In this document: one piece after another, positions 56,080 to 63,427 of the stretch
Layout of the letters: each line of letters starts with the position of its first letter
Numbering within the stretch: position 1 is the stretch's first letter
Assembly (NCBI RefSeq): GCF_051954455.1
Contig: NZ_JBQCHS010000033.1
Span: 124,001 to 188,000, forward strand
DNA: 64,000 nt
From: Pseudolysinimonas sp051954455
GTDB lineage: Bacteria > Actinomycetota > Actinomycetes > Actinomycetales > Microbacteriaceae
Direction of reading: 5' to 3'
Notes under the pieces: generated by a model
Databases searched by the model: none
The model's input: only the letters and a program-made list of their open reading frames with translations
Told to the model about the DNA's origin: nothing
Program-made: the position numbers and the translations under genes

Positions 56080-56487
56080 TCAGCCGGTGACCGGGGTGCG
56101 CACGCTCCGGTCACCGCCGAGCCCCGCGCCGAGCAGGATGGCGGCGCTCGCGAAGTGCAGCACGTTGCCGACCCCGTTGAGGGAGAGGTAGTCGTGCCCG
56201 GTTCCGACGAGGAAGAGCCCCGCGATCCCGACGACGAGGAAGATCGTGCCGGCCACCGTGTTGACGACCTTCGCAGCGGCCAGCCGGGTGAGCGCCGCGA
56301 GGAGCAGGGCCGCGCCGACCAGCACGTGCAGCAGGTCCTGGGCGGGGTTCACCCGGAGCAGGCCGAGCAGCAGCCCGCCGTGGCGGTCGACGAACCCCGT
56401 CGAGCCGGGCACGAGGAAGCCGGCGACGCCGACGACGACATGGACCGCGCCCAGGATCGCGCCGAGGAGGCGGTTCGGGGATCGCAT
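56080..56487 (-). CDS. DUF4383 membrane protein
   Basis: 135-aa protein with four membrane helices. MRSPNRLLGAILGAVHVVVG, LLGLLRVNPAQDLLHVLVGAAL and LSLNGVGNVLHFASAAILLG are typical of DUF4383. Its function is unknown. Its ATG overlaps the stop of the hydrolase-like gene by 1 bp. Confidence 0.85.
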   Translation of the reverse strand: MRSPNRLLGAILGAVHVVVGVAGFLVPGSTGFVDRHGGLLLGLLRVNPAQDLLHVLVGAALLLAALTRLAAAKVVNTVAGTIFLVVGIAGLFLVGTGHDYLSLNGVGNVLHFASAAILLGAGLGGDRSVRTPVTG

Positions 56488-57137
56488 CAGTCGTGCAGCC
56501 TGTCCTCGAGGAAGACCGCGGTCCGCGCGAAGGCGAGGGCCGCGATCCGCGCATCGAACGAATCGCCGGCCGTCGCGTTCGCGAATCCGGGGCGCGCGCC
56601 GGCGTAGTCGTGGCGCACCACGGGCGTGCCGTGGTCGCGCAGTCGGTCGACGAATCCCTCGGGATCGACCCCGGGCAGCCACTCCGCGATCTCCGCCAGC
56701 TGCAGCAGCACCGGGGCCGGCAGGATCGCGTGCTCGTCGACCCCGAGGATCGCGTCGTACGCGACCACCGCGTCGGCGGCGCCGTCCTGCGCGGCGAGGA
56801 GCGCGATCCGTCCGCCGGTGCCGAAGCCGACGAGGCCGATCCGCTCCGATCCCTCGGTGCGCGCGTCGGCCACGGCCGCCTGCACCTCGCCGAGCGCCGA
56901 CTCGAGCGAGAACTCGGCGAGCAGCCGCTCGGCCTGCTCGACGTCGTCGGTCGCCGCGCCCTGGTAGAGGTCGGGCACGAGAACCCGCAGCCGCGCGCGA
57001 TCCGCGAGCGCCGTGGCGAACGGCTCGAGCCACGGCAGCCGCCCGTAGGCGTCGGGGACGACGACCGCCGCCGGCCGGCCCGGAACGCCGAAGGTGAGCG
57101 CGACGCCCGGCGACGGGATGTCGGCGATGTCTCCCAT
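56487..57137 (-). CDS. Dienelactone-hydrolase-like protein lacking catalytic residues
   Basis: 216-aa alpha/beta-hydrolase fold. VVVPDAYGRLPWLEPFATAL, RVLVPDLYQGAATDD and GLVGFGTGG mark the dienelactone hydrolase family. In active members the elbow is GxCxGG or GxSxGG. Here residue 106 is glycine. The usual histidine of the YPGAxHxF segment is replaced by Pro183 in YAGARPGF. It is therefore probably not a hydrolase and may bind or regulate. A TAGCTT -10 (57144-57149, minus strand) lies 6 nt before the ATG. Confidence 0.8.
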   Translation of the reverse strand: MGDIADIPSPGVALTFGVPGRPAAVVVPDAYGRLPWLEPFATALADRARLRVLVPDLYQGAATDDVEQAERLLAEFSLESALGEVQAAVADARTEGSERIGLVGFGTGGRIALLAAQDGAADAVVAYDAILGVDEHAILPAPVLLQLAEIAEWLPGVDPEGFVDRLRDHGTPVVRHDYAGARPGFANATAGDSFDARIAALAFARTAVFLEDRLHD

Positions 57138-57143
57138 GCAGAG

Positions 57144-57149
57144 AAGCTA
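57144..57149 (-). promoter_or_regulatory. Leaderless -10 element (TAGCTT) of the hydrolase-like gene
   Basis: TAGCTT on the minus strand lies 6 nt before the ATG at 57137. Confidence 0.55.
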
Positions 57150-57191
57150 CCGGCCGGCGCCGCGGCGATTGACCCGCGTGGCCGCACCCGC

Positions 57192-57211
57192 TAACGTGAG
57201 CAAACGATTGC
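57192..57211 (+). promoter_or_regulatory. LacI-type operator and -10 of the CoA-transferase operon
   Basis: GCAAACGATTGC (57200-57211) has inverted GCAA/TTGC half-sites around a central CG step, the pattern bound by LacI/GalR regulators. TAACGT (57192-57197) is a likely -10, which puts the operator at the transcription start. The LacI-family gene at 60013 is the obvious candidate regulator. Confidence 0.6.
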
Positions 57212-57234
57212 GCACACATGCGAGCAGGAGCACC

Positions 57235-58410
57235 ATGCCGTCCCCGACCGCCCTCCCCCTCGACGGCGTCCTCGTCCTCGACTTCAGCCAGTTCCTCGCC
57301 GGACCGGTCGCCGCGCTCCGCCTCGCCGACCTCGGCGCCCGGGTCATCAAGGTGGAGCGCCCGCAGGGCGGCGACATCGGCCGCACGCTGGCCTTCGCCG
57401 GGCGGACGGTCGACGGCGACACCGTCTCGTTCCACGCCATGAACCGCGGCAAGCAGAGCGTCGCCGCCGATCTCAAGGACCCGGACGACCTCGCGTGGAT
57501 CCGCACCCTCGTCGCGCGGGCCGACGTCGTCATCCAGAACTTCCGCCCCGGCGTCATGGAGCGCATCGGCCTCGACTACGAATCGGTGCGCGAGCTGAAC
57601 CCCGCGATCGTCTACGCGAGCGCGACCGGCTACGGCGACGAGGGACCCTGGCGGGGCCGGCCCGGCCAGGACCTGCTCGTGCAGTCGATGACCGGGATGC
57701 CGTGGCTGAGCGGCTCGCGCGAGGACGGCCCCGTCCCCGTGGGGCTCTCGATCGCCGACCACCTCTTGAGCTGCCACATCGCGCAGGGCGTGACCGCGCT
57801 CCTCGTCCGGCGGTTCCGCACCGGCGTCGGCGGTCACGTGCAGACCAGCCTGCTCGAGGCGATGCTCGACCTGCAGTTCGAGCTGCTCAGCACCCACCTC
57901 ACCGACCCCGCCGTGACGGTGCGCCGCTCGGGTCCGCACGCGGCGCACGCCTTCCTTCCCGCGCCCTACGGCACGTACCCGACCGCCGACGGGTACCTCG
58001 CGCTGGCGATGAACCCGATCCCGACCCTCGGGCGGCTCCTCGACCTGCCCGAGCTGGAGGCGCTCACCGACCCGCAGGACTGGTGGGATCGCGAGGAGTG
58101 GATCGGGGATCGGCTGGCGGCGCGGCTGGCGGGCGCCACGACGGCGCACTGGCTCGAGATCCTCGATGCCGCGGACGTGTGGTGCGCGCCGGTGCTGACG
58201 CTCGAGCAGCTCGTCGCCTCGGAGGGATTCGCCGCCATCGGGATGACGCAGCAGGTCGAGCGCGCGACGTCCGACGGCGGCACGGCGCGGGTCACGACCA
58301 CCGGCAGTCCGCTCCGCATCGACGGCGCCCGCCCGCGCGGCGGTGCCGCCGCCCCGCGGCTCGGCGAGCACACCGCCGCGGTGCGGGCGGAGTTCGGGGG
58401 CGACCGGTGA
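57235..58410 (+). CDS. CaiB/BaiF family CoA-transferase
   Basis: 391-aa class III CoA-transferase. LDGVLVLDFSQFLAGPVAALRLADLGARVIKVERP is the N-terminal family region (landmarks DFSQFLAGP and KVERP). The catalytic aspartate is Asp146 in RPGQDLLVQ. It moves CoA between carboxylic acids. AGGAG fixes the ATG. Its stop overlaps the next gene by 4 bp. The acid substrate is unknown. Confidence 0.9.
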   Translation: MPSPTALPLDGVLVLDFSQFLAGPVAALRLADLGARVIKVERPQGGDIGRTLAFAGRTVDGDTVSFHAMNRGKQSVAADLKDPDDLAWIRTLVARADVVIQNFRPGVMERIGLDYESVRELNPAIVYASATGYGDEGPWRGRPGQDLLVQSMTGMPWLSGSREDGPVPVGLSIADHLLSCHIAQGVTALLVRRFRTGVGGHVQTSLLEAMLDLQFELLSTHLTDPAVTVRRSGPHAAHAFLPAPYGTYPTADGYLALAMNPIPTLGRLLDLPELEALTDPQDWWDREEWIGDRLAARLAGATTAHWLEILDAADVWCAPVLTLEQLVASEGFAAIGMTQQVERATSDGGTARVTTTGSPLRIDGARPRGGAAAPRLGEHTAAVRAEFGGDR

Positions 58411-59534
58411 CGACTCTGCGCGGGATGACGTGGGAGCACGCCCGCGGCCACGGCAGCGTGGTGGCGGCCTCGGCGGCCTACCGTGCGGTGCGCCCGGACG
58501 TCGAGGTCGTCTGGGAGCAGCGCTCGCTCCAGGCGTTCGCCGACCAGCCCCTCCAGGACCTCGCGGCGCGCTACGACCTGCTGGTGATCGACCATCCGCA
58601 CATCCCGATCGCGGCGGAGTCCGGCATCCTCGCGGCGCTCGACGGCACCGGCCACGACGACGAGCTGGCCGTGCTCGCGGCCCAGTCGGTCGGCGCCTCG
58701 CACGCCAGCTACGCGCATGCCGGGCGGCAGTGGGGCCTCGCGACCGACGCGGCCGCGCAGGTCGCGGCGTACCGGCCGGATCTGCTGCCCGATCCGCCGC
58801 GCACCTGGGCCGAGGTGCTCGAGCTCGCCGCCGACGGCCGCGTGCGCTGGCCCGCGAAGCCGATCGACGCGTTCTCGAGCCTCGTGACCGTCGCCGCCAA
58901 TGCCGGCAGCCCGCCGATGCGCGACGGCCGATTCCTCGACCGGGAGGCCGGGGAGCGCGCGCTCGACCTGCTGCACCGACTCGCCGAGCTCGTGCCCGAG
59001 GCCGACCTCGCGACCAACCCCATCGAGGTCGCGGATGCGCTCGCGGCCGACGACCGCTGGGCGTACGCGCCGCTGCTCTTCGGCTACAGCAACTACTCGC
59101 GCGCCGGCTTCCGAGCGCACCGGCTGCGCTACGTCGACATCCCGCGCGGGCCCGAGGGCGTCGCCGGCTCGCTCCTGGGCGGTGCCGGCATCGCCGTGTC
59201 CGCGCGGGCGGCCGATCTCGCGGCCGCGATCCACTTCGCCTTCTGGCTCGACTCGGCGACGGTGCAGGCGGGCCCGTACTACGACGGCGGAGGGCAGCCC
59301 GGCAACGCGGTCGCCTGGGACGACCCCGCCGTCAACGCCGACAGCCTCGACTTCTTCCGCGGCACGCGGGCGACGCTCGAGGGCGCGTACGTGCGCCCGC
59401 GGCACATCGGCTATCCGGCGCTGCAGGATGCGGCCTCCCCGCTCGTGACCGCGGCGCTCCGCCGCGAGATCGATGACGCGACGCTGCTGCGGCGCCTCGA
59501 CGACCTGACCGCCCGGCATCTGGAGGACCGATGA
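58407..59534 (+). CDS. Solute-binding-protein-like protein without signal peptide
   Basis: 375-aa protein with the fold character of family 1 extracellular solute-binding proteins: RYDLLVIDHPHIPIAAESGILAAL, LPDPPRTWAEVLELA, and a late YYDGGGQPGNAVAWDDP segment. The N-terminus (GTG, LRGMTWEHARGHGSVVAASA) has no signal peptide or lipobox, so it should be cytoplasmic. It is translationally coupled to a CoA-transferase upstream and a MaoC dehydratase downstream, and no transporter permease is nearby. A metabolite-binding or enzymatic partner role is inferred. Confidence 0.75.
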   Translation: MTTLRGMTWEHARGHGSVVAASAAYRAVRPDVEVVWEQRSLQAFADQPLQDLAARYDLLVIDHPHIPIAAESGILAALDGTGHDDELAVLAAQSVGASHASYAHAGRQWGLATDAAAQVAAYRPDLLPDPPRTWAEVLELAADGRVRWPAKPIDAFSSLVTVAANAGSPPMRDGRFLDREAGERALDLLHRLAELVPEADLATNPIEVADALAADDRWAYAPLLFGYSNYSRAGFRAHRLRYVDIPRGPEGVAGSLLGGAGIAVSARAADLAAAIHFAFWLDSATVQAGPYYDGGGQPGNAVAWDDPAVNADSLDFFRGTRATLEGAYVRPRHIGYPALQDAASPLVTAALRREIDDATLLRRLDDLTARHLEDR

Positions 59535-59983
59535 ACACCGTCGACCGCTGGTTCGAGGACTACGAGGTCGGCGAGGAGCGCTCCTTCGTCGGACGCACGC
59601 TCACCGAGACCGATGTCGTCCTCCACGCCGGGCAGACCGGGGACTTCTTCCCGCACCACATGGATGCGGAATGGGCCGCCACGCAGCCGTTCGGCCGGCG
59701 GATCGCGCACGGCACCCTCGTGCTCTCGATCGCGGTCGGGATGACGGCGGGCGACATCAATCCGCAGGCGATGAGCTACGGCTACGACCGGATCCGCTTC
59801 ATCAACCCGGTCTTCATCGGCGACACCCTGCACGTCACGGCCGCGATCACCGGGAAGCGCGACCACGCGAAGGAGCCGGGCCGCCTCGGCTACGTGCACG
59901 AGCTCGTCACGGTCACCACCGCGGCGGGCGGCACGGTGCTCGTCCTCACGCACCTCTACCTCGTGAACAAGCGCGTCGACTGA
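59531..59983 (+). CDS. MaoC-like (hot-dog) dehydratase/hydratase
   Basis: 150-aa single hot-dog protein. The hydratase-2 motif appears as GQTGDFFPHHMD, with Asp38 and His43 spaced as the catalytic pair of (R)-specific enoyl-CoA hydratases. It likely hydrates or dehydrates an acyl-CoA made by the CoA-transferase two genes upstream. Its ATG overlaps the previous stop by 4 bp. Confidence 0.88.
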   Translation: MNTVDRWFEDYEVGEERSFVGRTLTETDVVLHAGQTGDFFPHHMDAEWAATQPFGRRIAHGTLVLSIAVGMTAGDINPQAMSYGYDRIRFINPVFIGDTLHVTAAITGKRDHAKEPGRLGYVHELVTVTTAAGGTVLVLTHLYLVNKRVD

Positions 59984-60000
59984 CCCGGGCGGCCCGTCCG

Positions 60001-60006
60001 TACACT
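60001..60006 (+). promoter_or_regulatory. Leaderless -10 element (TACACT) of the LacI gene
   Basis: TACACT lies 6 nt before the ATG at 60013, with no ribosome-binding site, so the regulator has its own promoter. Confidence 0.6.
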
Positions 60007-60012
60007 GGCGGC

Positions 60013-61032
60013 ATGGCGACCCTCGCCGACGTGGCCGCACGGGCCGGCGTCTCGATCTCGGCCGCGTCGCGCGTGCTGAGCAACGCGCCGGACGCGCGGG
60101 TGGGTGAGGGGACGCGCCGCCGGATCCAGGAGGCCGCGGCGGAGCTCGGCTACCGACCGAACTCCGCGGCGCGAGCCCTGAAGTCGGCGCGCTCCGAGGT
60201 CGTCGCGCTCGTCGTGCCCGACCTCACGAATGCGATCTTCTCCGAGCTCATGCGGGGTGTGGAGACGCGGGCGGCCGAGCTCGGGTACCTCGTGCTCCTC
60301 GCCCGTGCCGAGGGCATGGAGCGCGGCGACGAGGCGCTCGGCCGCCTGCTCGGCGAGGGGCGCGTGGACGGCGTCGTGGTGCAGGTGGGCGATGCGATGG
60401 ACCTCGACGGATACCGCGACGTGCTGGCCGGACGGGTGCCCGCGGTGCTCGTCAACTCGCGACGCGGCGCGGACGTCGCGTCCGTGATCCTCGACGATCA
60501 GGCCGCGACCCGACGGGCGGTGGAGCACCTCGTCGCGCTCGGGCACGGGCGCATCGCCTACGCCGGCGGCCTCCCGGGCAACGACAGCGCCGCGCGCCGG
60601 GCAGAGGGGTTCGCCGAGGGGATGGCGGCGGCGGATCTGCCCGTCGATGCCCGTCTCGTGACCGACCTGGGCTACACGCCGCAGCAGGGTCGCGAGGCGA
60701 TCGCGCGGCTGCTCGAGGCCGGATCGCCCCCGCCGACCGCGGTCGTCGTCGCGAACGTGAACGCCGCTCTCGGGGCGCTGCTCGAGGCGCGCACGCGGGG
60801 ACTCCGGGTGCCGGAGGAGCTGTCGCTGGTCGCGGTGCACGACGCCTGGCCGGCGGAGAACACCTGGCCCCCGCTCACGACCGTGCGGATGCCGCTCTAC
60901 GAGCTCGGGGTCGCGGCCATGGACGGCGTGTACGCGCGGATCCGGCGGGGCGAGCTCGTGCATACGGTCGTCCGCGACCCGGCGCCGCGGCTGGTCGTCC
61001 GCGGATCCACCGCCCCGCCGCGCGCCGATTGA
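60013..61032 (+). CDS. LacI-family transcriptional regulator
   Basis: 339-aa regulator. The DNA-binding head is ATLADVAARAGVSISAASRVLS, with the hinge helix NSAARALKS. A periplasmic-binding-protein-like sensor domain follows (VVALVVPDLTNAIFSELMRGVE). It probably controls the CoA-transferase operon through the GCAAACGATTGC site, and possibly the downstream sugar genes. A stem GCGCCGAT/ATCGGCGC (61022-61048) spans its stop codon. Confidence 0.92.
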   Translation: MATLADVAARAGVSISAASRVLSNAPDARVGEGTRRRIQEAAAELGYRPNSAARALKSARSEVVALVVPDLTNAIFSELMRGVETRAAELGYLVLLARAEGMERGDEALGRLLGEGRVDGVVVQVGDAMDLDGYRDVLAGRVPAVLVNSRRGADVASVILDDQAATRRAVEHLVALGHGRIAYAGGLPGNDSAARRAEGFAEGMAAADLPVDARLVTDLGYTPQQGREAIARLLEAGSPPPTAVVVANVNAALGALLEARTRGLRVPEELSLVAVHDAWPAENTWPPLTTVRMPLYELGVAAMDGVYARIRRGELVHTVVRDPAPRLVVRGSTAPPRAD

Positions 61033-61048
61033 CCCGATCTATCGGCGC
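61022..61048 (+). terminator. Hairpin over the LacI gene stop
   Basis: An 8-bp perfect stem with an 11-nt loop. No T-run follows, so it may be only a weak terminator. Confidence 0.4.
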
Positions 61049-61109
61049 CACAAGAGCCGCTTCCTGTGATCTCGCGGCCGACGGTGGCAAATACATCGGA
61101 TCAATCCCC

Positions 61110-61115
61110 TAGACT
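61110..61115 (+). promoter_or_regulatory. -10 element (TAGACT) of the sugar-oxidation genes
   Basis: TAGACT gives a short leader carrying GAGGAAGGA before the ATG at 61137. Upstream, TTGACCCGAT (61029-61038) and ATCGGATCAA (61096-61105) are near-inverted copies and might bind the GntR-type regulator. Confidence 0.45.
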
Positions 61116-61136
61116 CGGCTGGCGAGGAAGGACACG

Positions 61137-62126
61137 ATGCGGACGACGACGTTGCGCGGCGGCCTGGAGCTCACCGAGGTCGGGCTGGGCATGGCCCAAT
61201 TCGGCAACCTCTACCGGGAGACCACGGACGCCGAGGTCGCGGGGGCCATCGACGCCGCCTGGGACGCGGGCATCCGCTACTTCGACACCGCCCCGCACTA
61301 CGGGCTCGGGCTCTCCGAACGGCGCTCCGGTCGGGAGCTGGCCGGTCGCCCGCGCGACGCGTTCGTGCTCTCGACCAAGGTGGGTCGGATCCTCGAGCCC
61401 AGCCCGTCGACCGCCGATCGGATGGACGACGAGGGCTTCGCCGTGCCCGCGGCGGCCGTGCGCCGCTTCGACTTCAGCCGGGACGGCATCCGCCGCTCAG
61501 TCGAGGAGAGCCTCGAGCGGCTCGGGCTCGACCGCATCGACATCCTGTACCTGCACGACCCCGACGATCACCTGGAGCAGGCCTTCGGCGAGGGCGCCGC
61601 GGCGCTCATCGAGCTCCGCGAGGAGGGCCTCGTCGGCGCTGTCGGCGCGGGGATGAACCATGCGGCGCCGCTCGCCGAGCTGATCCGCCGGGCCGACGTC
61701 GACGTCGTCATGTGCGCCGGGCGCTACACGCTGCTCGACCAGGAGGCCGAGCGGGAGCTCCTGCCGCTCGCCCTCGACCGCGGGGTCGGCGTCGTCGCGG
61801 CCGGGGTCTACAACTCGGGGCTGCTCAGCCGCCCCGAGCCCGCCGACGACGCGACCTACGAGTACGGACCGGCGCCCGCCGAGCTCCTCGACCGGGCCCG
61901 GGCGATCGCCCGGATCTGCCGCGCCCACGGGGTGACGCTGCCGGAGGCGGCGATCGCGTTCCCGCTGCGGCATCCGGCGGTCGTCTCCGCCGTCATCGGC
62001 GCCCGGACCGCGAGCCAGGTCGGGCAGACCGTCGAGCGGGCCGCCGCCGTCGTGCCCGACGCCCTCTGGGAGGAGCTCGCCACCGCCGGGCTCGTCCCTT
62101 CGCCCTCCCGAGAGGACCTCCCGTGA
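61137..62126 (+). CDS. Aldo/keto reductase, L-fucose (D-threo-aldose) 1-dehydrogenase type
   Basis: 329-aa NAD(P)-dependent oxidoreductase. The tetrad is visible as YFDTAPHYGLGLSE (Asp, Tyr), STKVGR (Lys) and LYLHDPDDHLEQA (His). The TAPHYG...SERR pattern and the neighbour fuconate dehydratase support oxidation of L-fucose or a similar aldose to its lactone. The stop overlaps the next gene by 4 bp. Confidence 0.87.
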   Translation: MRTTTLRGGLELTEVGLGMAQFGNLYRETTDAEVAGAIDAAWDAGIRYFDTAPHYGLGLSERRSGRELAGRPRDAFVLSTKVGRILEPSPSTADRMDDEGFAVPAAAVRRFDFSRDGIRRSVEESLERLGLDRIDILYLHDPDDHLEQAFGEGAAALIELREEGLVGAVGAGMNHAAPLAELIRRADVDVVMCAGRYTLLDQEAERELLPLALDRGVGVVAAGVYNSGLLSRPEPADDATYEYGPAPAELLDRARAIARICRAHGVTLPEAAIAFPLRHPAVVSAVIGARTASQVGQTVERAAAVVPDALWEELATAGLVPSPSREDLP

Positions 62127-63427
62127 CCACGATCACCGCCGTCACCGCGCACGACGTGCGCTTCCCGACCTCGCTCACGCAGGACGGATCCGACGCCATG
62201 AACAAGGACGGCGACTACTCCGCCGCCTACGTCGTGATCCACACCGACGACCCCGCGATCCGCGGATACGGCTTCACCTTCACGATCGGTCGCGGCAACG
62301 ATCTCTGCACCGAGGCCGCCCGGCAGCGCGGCCTGCCGCTGGTCGGCCGTTCGGTCGAGGACAGCGTCGCCGACCTCGGTCGGGTGTATCGGGAGCTCGC
62401 GTCCGACTCGCAGCTGCGCTGGCTCGGCCCGGACAAGGGGGTCGAGCACCTCGCCATGGCGGCGGTGATGAACGCCATGTGGGATCTCGCGGCGCGGGTC
62501 GCGGGCGTGCCGCTCTGGCGCCTGCTGGCCGAGATGTCGCCGGAGCAGCTCGTCGACGCCGCCGACCTGCGCTACCTCTCCGACGCCCTGACCCGCGACG
62601 AGGCGATCGCGATCCTCACCGAGAAGGCTCCGACTCGCCGGCAGCGCATCGCCGAGCTCGAGAGCACCGGCTACCCCTGCTACACCACGAGTGCGGGGTG
62701 GCTCGGCTACAGCGACGACAAGCTCCGCCGCCTGCTGCAGGAGGCGGTGGACGCCGGCTACAAGCACATCAAGCTCAAGGTCGGCGCGAACCGCGACGAC
62801 GACATCCGGCGCCTGCGCATCGCGCGCGAGGTCATCGGCTGGGACGCGAAGCTCATGATCGACGCCAACCAGGTCTGGGACGTGCCGGAGGCGATCGAGT
62901 GGATCGGCGCGCTCGCCGAGTTCCAGCCGCACTGGATCGAGGAGCCGACAAGCCCGGACGACGTGCTCGGACACGCCGCCGTCCGCCGGGCGGTCGCACC
63001 GATCGGCGTCGCGACGGGCGAGCACGGGATGAACCGGGTGCTGTTCAAGCAGATGTTCCAGGCCGAGGCGATCGACTACTGCCAGCTCGACTCGGCGCGT
63101 CTCGCGAGCATCAACGAGATCCTGGCCGTGTATCTCATGGCGGCGAAGTTCGGAGTGCCGGTCTGCCCGCACGCGGGCGGCGTCGGGCTCTGCGAGCTCG
63201 TGCAGCACCTGTCGATCTTCGACTACGTCGCCGTCTCCGGCAGCCTCGACGACCGCGTCACCGAGTTCGTCGACCACCTGCACGAGCACTTCGTCGACCC
63301 GTGCATCGTGCGCGACGGCGCGTACGTGCTGCCTTCGCAGCCCGGCTACAGCGCCGAGATGCACGAGGAGTCGGTCGCCCGCTACAGCTACCCGGACGGC
63401 GGCTACTGGGCGTCCGTCGCCGCCTGA
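62123..63427 (+). CDS. L-fuconate dehydratase, enolase superfamily
   Basis: 434-aa enzyme that dehydrates L-fuconate to 2-keto-3-deoxy-L-fuconate. FPTSLTQDGSDAMNKDGDYSAAYVV (landmarks DGSDAMN and DYSAAYV) is characteristic of the fuconate dehydratase group. The catalytic lysine is in YKHIKLKVG. The metal ligands are in MIDANQVWD, IEEPTSPDD and ATGEHGMNR. The start is GTG. The last 25 bp overlap the end of the opposing GntR gene. Confidence 0.92.
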   Translation: MTTITAVTAHDVRFPTSLTQDGSDAMNKDGDYSAAYVVIHTDDPAIRGYGFTFTIGRGNDLCTEAARQRGLPLVGRSVEDSVADLGRVYRELASDSQLRWLGPDKGVEHLAMAAVMNAMWDLAARVAGVPLWRLLAEMSPEQLVDAADLRYLSDALTRDEAIAILTEKAPTRRQRIAELESTGYPCYTTSAGWLGYSDDKLRRLLQEAVDAGYKHIKLKVGANRDDDIRRLRIAREVIGWDAKLMIDANQVWDVPEAIEWIGALAEFQPHWIEEPTSPDDVLGHAAVRRAVAPIGVATGEHGMNRVLFKQMFQAEAIDYCQLDSARLASINEILAVYLMAAKFGVPVCPHAGGVGLCELVQHLSIFDYVAVSGSLDDRVTEFVDHLHEHFVDPCIVRDGAYVLPSQPGYSAEMHEESVARYSYPDGGYWASVAA

